Assembly: GCF_040096615.1 (NCBI RefSeq)
Contig: NZ_JBBMEJ010000002.1
Span: forward strand, 1 to 64,000
DNA: 64,000 nt
DNA from: Blautia_A aquisgranensis
GTDB lineage: Bacteria > Bacillota > Clostridia > Lachnospirales > Lachnospiraceae
Direction: 5' to 3'
This document shows, one piece after another, positions 42,527 to 51,227 of this stretch. Under the pieces are notes generated by a model that searched no databases, was not told where the DNA came from, and saw only the letters and a program-made list of their open reading frames with translations. Numbering within the stretch: the stretch's first letter is position 1; every line of letters starts with the position of its first letter. The translations under genes and the position numbers were made by a program.

Positions 42527-43939
42527 TCAGAATTCGTAGTTTTTATGTCTCTTGAAGAAATTTTTTGTTTCCTTTACGACCACACCGCTCAGGGCAAGAA
42601 GAGCAATCAGGTTCGGGAATGCCATCAGGGCATTGAAGATATCTGCGATGTTCCATACTGCTGCTACAGTCATATATGGTCCGATGAATACGCAGATGAT
42701 GTACAGCCAGCGGTATGTTGTAACTGCGGCTTTGTTTCTGTTGAACAGGTATTCCAGACATCTTTCACCGTAATAATCCCATCCGAGAATGGTTGTGAAT
42801 GCGAAGAATACCAGACACAGCATCAGTGAGAAGGATGCGACAACCGGCGGGAAAGGAAGTCCTTTCTGGAAAGCTGCTGTTGTGATGGCAACACCCTCAA
42901 GACCTGTGTTCCATGTTTCTGTGATGACGATGGAAAGACCTGTCATTGTACAGATAACGATGGTATCAATGAATGTACCTGTCATGGATACAAGACCCTG
43001 ACGTACCGGCTCCTTTGTCTGAGCTGCAGCGGCTGCGATCGGGGCACTACCAAGACCGGACTCATTGGAGAAGATACCGCGGGCGATACCCTTCTGCATA
43101 GCTACGACCATGGTTCCCATTGCGCCACCTGCAAGTGCACTTCCTGTGAAAGCAGATTTTACGATAGTTACGATCGCTGCAGGTACTGCAGTGATGTTTG
43201 TGATCACGATGATCAGTGCCAGTGCAACATAGAGAACTGCCATAAACGGTACAACGACCTGGGATACCTTTGCGATTCTCTTGATTCCGCCGAGAACGAC
43301 AAGTCCTACACATACTGTAAGTGCCAGACATGCAACTACAGTTGCCCAGGAATATGTATTTCCGAAAAGTGCTACTGTATGTGCTTTATCCGGGTCAAAG
43401 AAATTGGTAACTGCAGACGCGATACCGTTTACCTGTGTGAAGGTTCCGATACCGAAAAGTCCTACACCTGCTCCGAAAAATGCGAAGATCTTGGCAAGCC
43501 ATCTCCACTGTTTTCCCATACCGTTTTCGATGTAGTAGAATGGTCCGCCGAGAACGTGGCCTTCTTTGTCAATGGTACGATACTTGATCGCCAGAAGTCC
43601 TTCTGCGTATTTGGTTGCCATCCCGAAGAATGCGGCTACGATCATCCAGAAAAGTGCACCTGGTCCGCCGGCTGCGATAGCAGTTGCGACACCTACGATA
43701 TTTCCGGTTCCGATGGTTGCTGAAAGTGCAGTACACAGAGCTCCGAAGCTTGTGACCTCACCATCGCCGCCTTCTTCATTTTTTACCATGAATTTCAGTG
43801 CCTTTCCGAGGTGCCTTACCTGTAAAAGACCTAACCGAGCGGTTAACAGAATTCCTGTGAACAGGATCAGAATGATCAGCGGAAGTCCCCAAACGACTCC
43901 GTCAAACCATGTGATAAAGTTGTTGATTTGTGTAAACAT
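42527..43939 (-). CDS. alanine/glycine:cation symporter (AGCS)
   Basis: 470 residues from the ATG at 43939, preceded by GGAGG eight nt upstream; the frame's first ATG at 43954 would lie in the riboswitch. About 10-11 TM segments. AGCS signatures: ALCTALSATIGTGNIVGVATA, GGPGALFWMIVAAFFGMATK, IFSNESGLGSAPIAAAAA. Sodium- or proton-driven uptake of alanine or glycine. The glycine riboswitch directly upstream argues for glycine as substrate. Stops at the bidirectional terminator. Confidence 0.93.
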   Translation of the reverse strand: MFTQINNFITWFDGVVWGLPLIILILFTGILLTARLGLLQVRHLGKALKFMVKNEEGGDGEVTSFGALCTALSATIGTGNIVGVATAIAAGGPGALFWMIVAAFFGMATKYAEGLLAIKYRTIDKEGHVLGGPFYYIENGMGKQWRWLAKIFAFFGAGVGLFGIGTFTQVNGIASAVTNFFDPDKAHTVALFGNTYSWATVVACLALTVCVGLVVLGGIKRIAKVSQVVVPFMAVLYVALALIIVITNITAVPAAIVTIVKSAFTGSALAGGAMGTMVVAMQKGIARGIFSNESGLGSAPIAAAAAQTKEPVRQGLVSMTGTFIDTIVICTMTGLSIVITETWNTGLEGVAITTAAFQKGLPFPPVVASFSLMLCLVFFAFTTILGWDYYGERCLEYLFNRNKAAVTTYRWLYIICVFIGPYMTVAAVWNIADIFNALMAFPNLIALLALSGVVVKETKNFFKRHKNYEF

Positions 43940-43949
43940 TACTCTTTCC

Positions 43950-44038
43950 TCCATCCTTTTGCCTGAGAGATTTACAGCATTTTATGCTGCTTACACCTTC
44001 GGCGCTCTTCTTTTTTATTTGAAGAGACTCTCCTGAGT
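43950..44038 (-). ncRNA. glycine riboswitch (single aptamer)
   Basis: Read on the minus strand: GGAGAGTCTCTTC, an AT-rich arm, GAAGAGCGCCGAAGG, a second arm, AATCTCTCAGGCAAAAGGA. These are the conserved glycine-aptamer blocks. Only one aptamer is seen; the segment further upstream (44040-44110) does not repeat the pattern. The 3' edge AAGGATGGAGGAAAG runs straight into the ribosome site, so control of translation or of a short overlap is likely. Confidence 0.92.
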
Positions 44039-44234
44039 TTTTTATTTTTGAATGAGTGCCGGAACCTCCTTGTGTACGGTAGTGGCGGTCATTCGTTTTG
44101 TGTAGAAATACACTGTAAGAAAGAGTATCACATGAATTGACGGATTTCAATGGGTTTTATTAAAAAAATTTGATTTATTAGTAAAATTAATCGACATATA
44201 ACCAGTGTTGTTGGTACATTTCGATACAATGCGA

Positions 44235-45134
44235 TTATTTTTCTATAAGAGGATGTTCTTTGTAATACATTCGTGTGAAATGCAGAAAGGTAAGCATATC
44301 ACCGCTGATGTATTTGCCTTTTTTCCATATCATACCGATCTTTATGCGGATAGGCGGATTCAGTGGAATTCCGGTGATATTGGAATCAGAAAATTTATCG
44401 GTCATGCTGGAATAGAGAAAACAGGCGTATTTACCGGTTTTTACGAACTGCAGGGTCGTATAGATCTGGCTGCTTCGCATGACGATATTTGGAGTGTAGC
44501 CATCCATTTCAAAACGCATTTTGAGAAGCTGGTTTTGGACAGAGTCTGCGTTGAAAAAGATCAGAGGCTCCTGTGACATCTCTTTTGTTGTGACAGTACT
44601 TTTGCCGGCCAGTTTATGATCGTTGTTCACGCAGAAAACAACCTGATCATTGGCAAGGACCGTGTTATGAAATTTGTCAATGTTATATTGTTCCATATTT
44701 ACCAATGCCAGATCCAGAGTGTCATCCTGAACCAGATGACAGGCGCGGACGGAACCGTATTCCTCCAGAACAACAGCGATCTCCGGATGCTTTTCATGAA
44801 AAGCAGTAAGCAGCTCCGGAAAAAATACAGTGCTCAGCATTGGTGGAATCCCGATACGGAGAGGGGGCTTTACCCTGGACATACTGGAATAATCAGCCTG
44901 GAGCTCGTTGCAGTATTGAAGGATGTAGGTGGCTTTTTCATAGAAGGCTTCACCTTCCTGGGTAAGGATCAGCTGATTTCCTTTTCTGGAAAAAAGACTG
45001 ATTCCGAATTCAATCTCCAGGTCACGGATCGCCATGGAAACGGTTGGCTGGGTTACATATAATTCTTCAGCTGCTTTTGTGATGCTGTGGCAGCGGCTGG
45101 CGGTGCAGAAATATCGAAGCTGGTTCAATGTCAT
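44235..45134 (-). CDS. LysR family transcriptional regulator
   Basis: 299 residues. N-terminal HTH: LNQLRYFCTASRCHSITKAA, then VTQPTVSMAIRDLE. C-terminal LysR substrate-binding domain from about 90 (PLRIGIPPMLSTVFFPELLT). It is divergent from the transporter/tartrate dehydratase operon at 45467 and most likely activates it, as TtdR does in Escherichia coli. Palindromes in the shared region are candidate sites. Confidence 0.9.
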   Translation of the reverse strand: MTLNQLRYFCTASRCHSITKAAEELYVTQPTVSMAIRDLEIEFGISLFSRKGNQLILTQEGEAFYEKATYILQYCNELQADYSSMSRVKPPLRIGIPPMLSTVFFPELLTAFHEKHPEIAVVLEEYGSVRACHLVQDDTLDLALVNMEQYNIDKFHNTVLANDQVVFCVNNDHKLAGKSTVTTKEMSQEPLIFFNADSVQNQLLKMRFEMDGYTPNIVMRSSQIYTTLQFVKTGKYACFLYSSMTDKFSDSNITGIPLNPPIRIKIGMIWKKGKYISGDMLTFLHFTRMYYKEHPLIEK

Positions 45135-45223
45135 AATAAAATACTTCCTTTAATATGGTGTTCGGATGTTTTTCTCCGTTTAAATGTTATCATAAAAATA
45201 TCACAGGCATGGTATAATTTCTA

Positions 45224-45263
45224 TGTTTATTTTGATAAACAGACTGTTTTATAGCAATATTGC
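45224..45263. promoter_or_regulatory. candidate LysR-type binding sites
   Basis: TGTTTAT-TTTG-ATAAACA (45224-45241) is a perfect interrupted palindrome with the T-N11-A layout used by LysR proteins. GCAATATTGC (45254-45263) is a second one. Both lie between the divergent starts; the rest of 45135-45466 is AT-rich. Confidence 0.55.
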
Positions 45264-45327
45264 ATAAAAAATCGGGCGAAAAATTGAGAACATAAATTTT
45301 TTTTATGGGGATATGTGTTTCATTAAT

Positions 45328-45357
45328 TTGTTTTTTTATATGTACACCAGTTATAAT
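45328..45357 (+). promoter_or_regulatory. probable promoter of the DASS transporter/ttdAB operon
   Basis: TTGTTT at 45328-45333, 18-nt spacer, TATAAT at 45352-45357. The weak -35 suits an activator-dependent promoter. Confidence 0.45.
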
Positions 45358-45466
45358 AAAGTCATCAAAAGAAACGTGTATGGCCTATACTTTTCAGAAA
45401 AAATAAGACGGAAAATAAAGACAGAATAAACATGAAATCACAACACAGTGAAAGGAGAGTACAGAA

Positions 45467-46732
45467 ATGTCTCAGACAACTATAACATTGCTGTTTCTTG
45501 TGTTCACCATTATCAGTTTCATCCTTGAAAAAATTCCTCTTGGACTGACTGCTTCAATCTGTGCCATCGGTCTGACACTCACAGGAGTTGTGGATGCAAC
45601 AACAACATTTTCACAGTATGTAAACAGTAACGTAATCCTTTGCGTTGGCATGTTTGTAGTAGGCCAGGCATTGTTCGAAACAGGAATGGCAAATAAGATC
45701 GGAGGACTGGTCACGAAATTTGCCAGAACAGAAAAAACATTGATCATTGCGATCATGGTGATCGTAGGTGTAATGTCCGGATTTTTATCCAATACAGGTA
45801 CCGCAGCAGTGCTGATTCCGGTAGTCTGTGGAATAGCCGATGAGTCCGGCTATTCCAGAAGCCGTCTTCTGATGCCGCTGGTATTTGCCGCAGCACTTGG
45901 CGGAAACCTTTCCATTATCGGTGCACCCGGAAACCTGATGGGTGTGAATGCACTTCAGGAGATGGGGCTTTCCACAAGCTTTTTTATGTATGCGCCGGTT
46001 GGAGTTCCGATGCTTCTGATCGGAATCCTCTACTTTGTCCTTATCGGATATAAATTCCTTCCGGATGGAAAGAATGCATCCGGTGCAGCTCTTGAAGATC
46101 AGCAGGATTTCAGCCATGTACCGAAATGGAAACAGACTGTTTCCCTGGTAGTACTGATCCTTGTGATCCTTGCAATGATCTTTGAGAAAGAGATCGGCAT
46201 CAGCATTGAGGTTTCCGCATGTATCGGAGCGATCCTCCTGGTTCTGACAGGAGTTATTTCCGAGAAAGACGCATTGAAGTCTATTGACCTGAAGGTTGTA
46301 TTTCTTTTCGGCGGTTCTCTGACACTTGCAAAAGCATTGGATACAACCGGAGCCGGAGAGCTGATCGCAGATAAGATCGTAGGACTTCTTGGAGCAGATC
46401 CGAGTCCGATCCTTCTTCTTCTGGTGATTTTTATTGTAACCTGTGTGCTGACAAATTTCATGTCAAATACAGCAACCACAGCACTGATGATCCCTATTGC
46501 GGTATCTCTTGCAAACAACCTCGGAGCAGATCCGAGAGCCGTTGTTATCGCAACTGTTATTGCAGGCTCCTGTGCTTATGCAACACCGATCGGAATGCCG
46601 GCGAACACAATGGTGGTAGGACTTGGCGGATATAAATTCAAGGATTATGTAAAATCCGGTCTGCCGCTGATCCTGGTATCTTTCGTGATCTGTATGATCC
46701 TGTTACCGATTTTGTTCCCGTTTTACCCGTAA
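45467..46732 (+). CDS. SLC13/DASS-family dicarboxylate transporter
   Basis: 421 residues, about 11 TM segments. The two signature hairpins are present: GFLSNTGTAAVLIPVVCGIA and TNFMSNTATTALMIPIAVSL (the SNT motifs that hold the carboxylate), with GGNLSIIGAPGNL and CAYATPIGMPANTMV. Carries C4-dicarboxylates, and here probably tartrate in exchange for a fermentation product, because tartrate dehydratase genes follow. AAAGGAGA before the ATG. Confidence 0.9.
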   Translation: MSQTTITLLFLVFTIISFILEKIPLGLTASICAIGLTLTGVVDATTTFSQYVNSNVILCVGMFVVGQALFETGMANKIGGLVTKFARTEKTLIIAIMVIVGVMSGFLSNTGTAAVLIPVVCGIADESGYSRSRLLMPLVFAAALGGNLSIIGAPGNLMGVNALQEMGLSTSFFMYAPVGVPMLLIGILYFVLIGYKFLPDGKNASGAALEDQQDFSHVPKWKQTVSLVVLILVILAMIFEKEIGISIEVSACIGAILLVLTGVISEKDALKSIDLKVVFLFGGSLTLAKALDTTGAGELIADKIVGLLGADPSPILLLLVIFIVTCVLTNFMSNTATTALMIPIAVSLANNLGADPRAVVIATVIAGSCAYATPIGMPANTMVVGLGGYKFKDYVKSGLPLILVSFVICMILLPILFPFYP

Positions 46733-46883
46733 ACCTTAAACTTTGTTAATTCTTCTGCACATTGTGAAATGCAATGAGCAGTGGAAAAAAATACATATTC
46801 CATCTTAACCAATTAATCAGCCAATTAATTGATGAAACAACCAACCAAAACACAAACCATCGAACCGTATCAGGAGGTAAATC

Positions 46884-47789
46884 ATGACTAAGGAAAATGG
46901 AGTTAAAGTATTAACAGATATGGTAGCAGATTTTGTTGCCCACATTGGAAAAAAATTACCGGATGATGTAGTAAACAAACTGGAGGAGCTTGGCTCCCAG
47001 GAAACAGCAGCACTTCCGAAAGTTCTCTATGAGACAATGACAAAAAACCAGGGATTGGCTGTAGAGCTGAACCGTCCAAGCTGTCAGGACACAGGTGTTC
47101 TTCAGTTCTGGCTGAAATGCGGAACGAATTTCCCGTATATCAATGAGCTGGAGGGACTTTTAAAGGAGGCTGTTGTGCAGGCTACGTTTGCAGCTCCGCT
47201 GAGACACAATTCCGTTGAGACTTTTGACGAGTACAACACAAAGAAAAACGTTGGAAAAGGAACTCCGACTGTATGGTGGGATATCGTTCCGAACAGCGAT
47301 AAATGTGAGATCTACGCATACATGGCAGGCGGCGGATGTACTCTCCCGGGAAAAGCAATGGTTCTGATGCCAGGTGCCGGATATGAGGGTGTTACCGATT
47401 TCGTTCTTGATCAGATGACAACTTACGGACTGAATGCGTGTCCTCCGCTTCTGGTAGGCGTTGGTGTGGGAACTTCTGTGGAAACAGCTGCACTTAATTC
47501 AAAGAAAGCGCTGATGCGCCCGATCGGTTCTCATAACGACAATGCAAATGCTGCAAAAATGGAAAAGCTTCTCGAGGATGGTATCAATGCGATCGGCCTT
47601 GGACCGCAGGGTATGGGCGGAAAGTATTCTGTAATGGGTGTTAATATCGAGAATACAGCCCGTCATCCGTCTACTATCGGTGTTGCGGTAAATGTGGGCT
47701 GCTGGTCTCACCGTCGTGGACATCTTGTTGTAAATCCGGATCTTACAGTAACCTGTGATACACATTCCACATGGAAATTCAACGCATAA
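46884..47789 (+). CDS. ttdA: L(+)-tartrate dehydratase subunit alpha
   Basis: 301 residues, class I iron-sulfur hydro-lyase alpha subunit. Cluster cysteines C67 (RPSCQDTG), C186 (LNACPPLL) and the NVGCWSHRR cysteine are present. APLRHNSVETFDEYNTKKN and YMAGGGCTLPG match TtdA better than fumarase alpha, and the length fits TtdA (about 300). Dehydrates L-tartrate to oxaloacetate with the beta subunit. AGGAGG upstream. A two-subunit fumarase remains the alternative. Confidence 0.85.
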   Translation: MTKENGVKVLTDMVADFVAHIGKKLPDDVVNKLEELGSQETAALPKVLYETMTKNQGLAVELNRPSCQDTGVLQFWLKCGTNFPYINELEGLLKEAVVQATFAAPLRHNSVETFDEYNTKKNVGKGTPTVWWDIVPNSDKCEIYAYMAGGGCTLPGKAMVLMPGAGYEGVTDFVLDQMTTYGLNACPPLLVGVGVGTSVETAALNSKKALMRPIGSHNDNANAAKMEKLLEDGINAIGLGPQGMGGKYSVMGVNIENTARHPSTIGVAVNVGCWSHRRGHLVVNPDLTVTCDTHSTWKFNA

Positions 47790-47804
47790 ACGGAGGGAAA
47801 AATC

Positions 47805-48437
47805 ATGATTGAAATCAGAGGAGATAAAAAAGTTCTTATTACACCTATAAGCGCAGAAGACCTGGCTGATATCAAAATCGGCGATATCGTATGGTTGGAC
47901 GGAGATCTGATGACCTGCCGTGATGTGGCACATCGTCGTCTGGTTGAGTACGGAAGAGAGCTTCCGTATGATATTAAAGATAAAGCAATTTTCCATGCAG
48001 GTCCTATCGTCCGCAAGATCGAGGGAACAGAGGATGATTATGAAATGGTTTCTGTAGGACCGACAACTTCCATGCGTATGGAAAAATTCGAGTATGAGTT
48101 TACGAAACTGACTGGTGTGAGAGTGATCGTTGGTAAAGGTGGTATGGGTCCGAATACTGAACGTGCATGTAAGGAGTTTGGTGCGATTCACTGTGTATTC
48201 CCGGCAGGCTGTGCAGTAGTTGCTGCTACAGAGGTTGAGAAGATCGTTGAGCATCACTGGGATGAGCTTGGTATGCCGGAGACCTTATGGTGCAATAAGG
48301 TTAAGGAATTTGGGCCATTGATCGTATCTATCGATGCACAGGGACGTAACCTGTTTGAGGAGAACAAGGTTGTATTTAATGAGCGTAAAGAAGCTGCCAA
48401 GCAGGCAATTTATCCTGAGGTTAAGTTCATTAAATAA
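47805..48437 (+). CDS. ttdB: L(+)-tartrate dehydratase subunit beta
   Basis: 210 residues. TCRDVAHRRLVEY, KAIFHAGPIVRK, MVSVGPTTSMRME, VGKGGMGPNTERACKEFGA and VKEFGPLIVSIDAQG are the conserved beta-subunit blocks, close to Escherichia coli TtdB. Starts 16 nt after ttdA. The operon LysR / DASS transporter / ttdA / ttdB has the make-up of a tartrate fermentation module. Confidence 0.87.
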   Translation: MIEIRGDKKVLITPISAEDLADIKIGDIVWLDGDLMTCRDVAHRRLVEYGRELPYDIKDKAIFHAGPIVRKIEGTEDDYEMVSVGPTTSMRMEKFEYEFTKLTGVRVIVGKGGMGPNTERACKEFGAIHCVFPAGCAVVAATEVEKIVEHHWDELGMPETLWCNKVKEFGPLIVSIDAQGRNLFEENKVVFNERKEAAKQAIYPEVKFIK

Positions 48438-48551
48438 TATTGGATATTGGAAAAATTTTTCGGGATATCTGAAATGACGAGGCTCTGCCATGAGAGCTTC
48501 GGGATTGACTGGTGATTGTGAAATTGAATTAACAGCGTGATATGAAAAAGA

Positions 48552-48599
48552 GAGATGTCCGGCGGATCATATAATGTAGTCTGCCGGATGTCTTTTTTT
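48552..48599 (+). terminator. terminator after ttdB
   Basis: A 14-bp stem with three wobbles (AGATGTCCGGCGGA with TCTGCCGGATGTCT) followed by T7. The rest of 48438-48778 is T/G-rich and shows no gene. Confidence 0.8.
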
Positions 48600-48778
48600 G
48601 TTGCTTTTTGTTGTTTCTTGGGGCTTTTGTGTTTTACAGGGGTGAGGTGGTGTGATAGAATATAAGCGTTGCAGCAGGCTGGTTATTAAGGTATTATCTG
48701 GTATGGATTCTGCGCAGTGAAGGTGGATCGTGGATATCTGCCTGACAATATTTTCAGAGAGGATGAGGTAGAAGGTTT

Positions 48779-49420
48779 ATGGGGGAGTATTTGAAGAACA
48801 TTAACTGGAAGCATGTTCTGATCATGTGTATCGGAAATGTTTTTGCAGGTATGGGGATTGGAATTTTCAAGCTGGCCGGGCTTGGAACGGATCCGTTCAG
48901 TGGAATGAATATGGCGGTTGCAGATACGCTTGGTATGGCTTATGGTAACTTTCAGCTGATTGTAAATATCGTGTTATTGATCATTGAGATTGCTTTTGGC
49001 AGAAGATTCCTGGGAATTGGAACTATTGTGAATGCGGTGTGCCTGGCTTATATTACTACGTTCTTTTATAATATTTATACAGGTGTGTTTGGATTGGAGC
49101 TTGTGGCACTGCCGGTGCGTTTGGTGGCACTGTGTGTTGGTGTTGTGATCTGTTGTCTGGGCTTGTCTATGTATCAGATGCCGGATGAGGGAGTTGCACC
49201 TTATGATAGTCTTTCCCTGATCATGACAGAGAGATGGCCGAAGATTCCTTATTTCTGGCACAGGATGTCCAATGATGTGCTTTGTGCGCTGATCTGCTAT
49301 CTGACTGGTGGTGTTGTGGGTATCGGTACACTGGTGACGGCTTTTGGATTGGGTCCGGTGATACATTTCTTTAACAGAGTTTTTACCGGGAAGCTGCTTG
49401 CCTGGGTTGATGGTGAGTGA
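48779..49420 (+). CDS. YczE/YitT-like integral membrane protein
   Basis: 213 residues with five or six TM segments. LIMCIGNVFAGMGIGIFKLA, GLGTDPFSGMNMAVAD and NFQLIVNIVLLIIEIAFGRR resemble the YczE/YyaS family of small membrane proteins with unknown role. Two repeats of a GxGTDPF-like motif (GLGTDPF and VAPYDSLSL) are typical. A weak ribosome site (GAAGG) precedes the ATG. Not obviously tied to the tartrate genes, which end at their own terminator. Confidence 0.8.
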   Translation: MGEYLKNINWKHVLIMCIGNVFAGMGIGIFKLAGLGTDPFSGMNMAVADTLGMAYGNFQLIVNIVLLIIEIAFGRRFLGIGTIVNAVCLAYITTFFYNIYTGVFGLELVALPVRLVALCVGVVICCLGLSMYQMPDEGVAPYDSLSLIMTERWPKIPYFWHRMSNDVLCALICYLTGGVVGIGTLVTAFGLGPVIHFFNRVFTGKLLAWVDGE

Positions 49421-49440
49421 GTTTGTAGTTGTATGGTTTG

Positions 49441-49481
49441 AGCTGAACTGGCTGCGGAATGTGGCTGGTTCGGCTTTTTTT
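49441..49481 (+). terminator. terminator after the YczE-like gene
   Basis: AGCTGAACTGGC pairs with GCTGGTTCGGCT (12 bp, three wobbles) followed by T7. Confidence 0.75.
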
Positions 49482-49492
49482 GTGAAAGGGAT

Positions 49493-49570
49493 GCCTCACG
49501 GGCTGGCTTTTCAGAATGGTAGGATAGGTATGACTGATCAGGAGTTGGATGAGCTGTCAGCGCTATGCTG
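49493..49570 (+). repeat. diverged dispersed repeat, copy 2
   Basis: GCCTCACGGGCTGGCTTT is exact to 27835. GGAGTTGGATGAGCTGTCAG from 49541 matches 27882 with few changes. Both copies lie just downstream of an operon terminator. The rest of 49421-49756 is AT-rich promoter-like sequence. Confidence 0.6.
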
Positions 49571-49756
49571 TGTTAAAATATAAACAATATTAATATAATA
49601 CAGTTATATTATTCATTTTATAACTATTTATAAATGTGTTATGCTATCTTCTGATGAGAGATATATAATGAACACGGTCGTATGAAATGAGAGTGTTCAT
49701 GAATAGCTGGCTGTCCGGGTTGCCGGGGCTTATGTGATGAAGGAGAGGATATTATT

Positions 49757-51052
49757 ATGGAATTTAATCATGGCGTTTTGTTTTCAGATACATATCAGAA
49801 GAAGCTGAAATCTCAGTTTTATTATGCAGATAAGGATCCTCAGTATGGTGCGAGACTTTTCTTCGAGAACTCAGGTGGTTCTTTAAGACTTAAAAAAGCC
49901 GTTGAAGCCAAGGCTGCTATCGAGGAATTCCCGGATTGCCCGGAGCGTGCAAGAGGAAGAGGTTTTGACCTGGCAGATTATGTTAAGAATGGTACTCAGG
50001 AGATCCTTGAGGTTATTTTTGGCGCGAAGAGCGGTGCGCTTATTACAGAGCTGACAGCTTCCCAGACAATGTTTCATGCAGTAGGTACGATTATGGAAGG
50101 TGTTGACTGGGGTAAGAATGCGGTTACATCTGCACTGGAGCATCCGTCTGCACACGATGCAGTTGAGTACTACTGCAAAAAGACAGGAAGAGAGTTCCGT
50201 GAGGTTCCGGCTAATAAAGTAACAGGCGGACTTGATCCGGATGAGATCATGAAATATGTTGATAAGGATACCGTTCTTCTCAGCATCATGGCGGCTTCCA
50301 ATATTTCCGGTAATATCATGGATATCAAGGAGATCGCACGTCGTGCAAAAGAGATCAACCCGGATATCTATATTGTAAGTGATGCAGTTCAGCATGCACC
50401 GCATGCAGTGATCGATGTTGAGGATTGGGGTGTTGATGTCTGCAACTTTGCACCGTATAAATTCTTTGGTGTTCGTGGATGTGGTTACTGCTATGTTTCC
50501 GATCGTGTTTCTGTAATGCCGCATATCAAACTGACATGCAAGGATGACAATGTATGGGCACTTGGAACACCGGCTCCGGCTAACTTTGCAGCTATGATGG
50601 CTGTTATTGATTATGTATGCAGCATCGGTAAGCATTTCCTAGGTGACTCCGCACAGAAATACAATAAGAGAGAGCTTTTTGTTGAAGGTATGAATCATAT
50701 CCATCTTCAGGAGAGAGCACTTCTGTACCGTATGCTTGAAGGTACCGAGAAAGTTCCTGGACTTCGTCATATTCCTGGAGTACAGGTTTATGTTGATATG
50801 GAAGATCTTACATACAAGGACCTGATCGTTGCTATGGGCATCGAGGGAATTGAGTATGCAGAGTGTGCAAGAAGATATCTTGAGCATGGCGTAACACTGT
50901 TCGAGCGTGTAAAGAGCAGTCCGTATTCTAAACGTATCGTTGAGACACTTGGACTTGAGGGAGCACTTCGTGTTTCACCGCTTCACTGCCATGGAACAGA
51001 CGATATCGATAAATTCCTGAAGATCACAAAGGATATCGCAGAAGGAAAATAA
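49757..51052 (+). CDS. class V aminotransferase (cysteine desulfurase/isopenicillin epimerase-like)
   Basis: 431 residues, PLP-dependent. SALEHPSAHDAVEYY, SNISGNIMDIKEIARRAKE, YIVSDAVQHAPHAVIDV and the PLP lysine region NFAPYKFFGVRGCGY are visible; the Asp and Lys contact the cofactor. It lacks the C-terminal active-site Cys loop of cysteine desulfurases, and LRVSPLHCHGTDDIDKFL forms the normal end. The substrate is not clear. GGAGAGG precedes the ATG. Single gene, ended by the hairpin at 51058. Confidence 0.87.
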   Translation: MEFNHGVLFSDTYQKKLKSQFYYADKDPQYGARLFFENSGGSLRLKKAVEAKAAIEEFPDCPERARGRGFDLADYVKNGTQEILEVIFGAKSGALITELTASQTMFHAVGTIMEGVDWGKNAVTSALEHPSAHDAVEYYCKKTGREFREVPANKVTGGLDPDEIMKYVDKDTVLLSIMAASNISGNIMDIKEIARRAKEINPDIYIVSDAVQHAPHAVIDVEDWGVDVCNFAPYKFFGVRGCGYCYVSDRVSVMPHIKLTCKDDNVWALGTPAPANFAAMMAVIDYVCSIGKHFLGDSAQKYNKRELFVEGMNHIHLQERALLYRMLEGTEKVPGLRHIPGVQVYVDMEDLTYKDLIVAMGIEGIEYAECARRYLEHGVTLFERVKSSPYSKRIVETLGLEGALRVSPLHCHGTDDIDKFLKITKDIAEGK

Positions 51053-51057
51053 ACGCA

Positions 51058-51108
51058 CCATTGGGGACGGAGAAAACTGGCTTTCAGTTCTGTCCCCCAA
51101 TGGCAAAA
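51058..51108 (+). terminator. terminator of the CCATTGGGGACGG repeat family
   Basis: CCATTGGGGACGGAGAAAAC pairs with TTCTGTCCCCCAATGG (end at 51103) around a short loop. The stem is about 20 bp. It belongs to the repeat also seen at 53243, 54171 and 11735. Confidence 0.75.
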
Positions 51109-51227
51109 AAGCCTTGAAAATCAGAGATAAGGATGATAGCATAAAAATAGATGGTAAGTATTCATTTTGCTGTATATTCTTGTATTCTATTTTCAAGGTT
51201 TTTTTATTTCAGTTGGGAGGTATGAGT

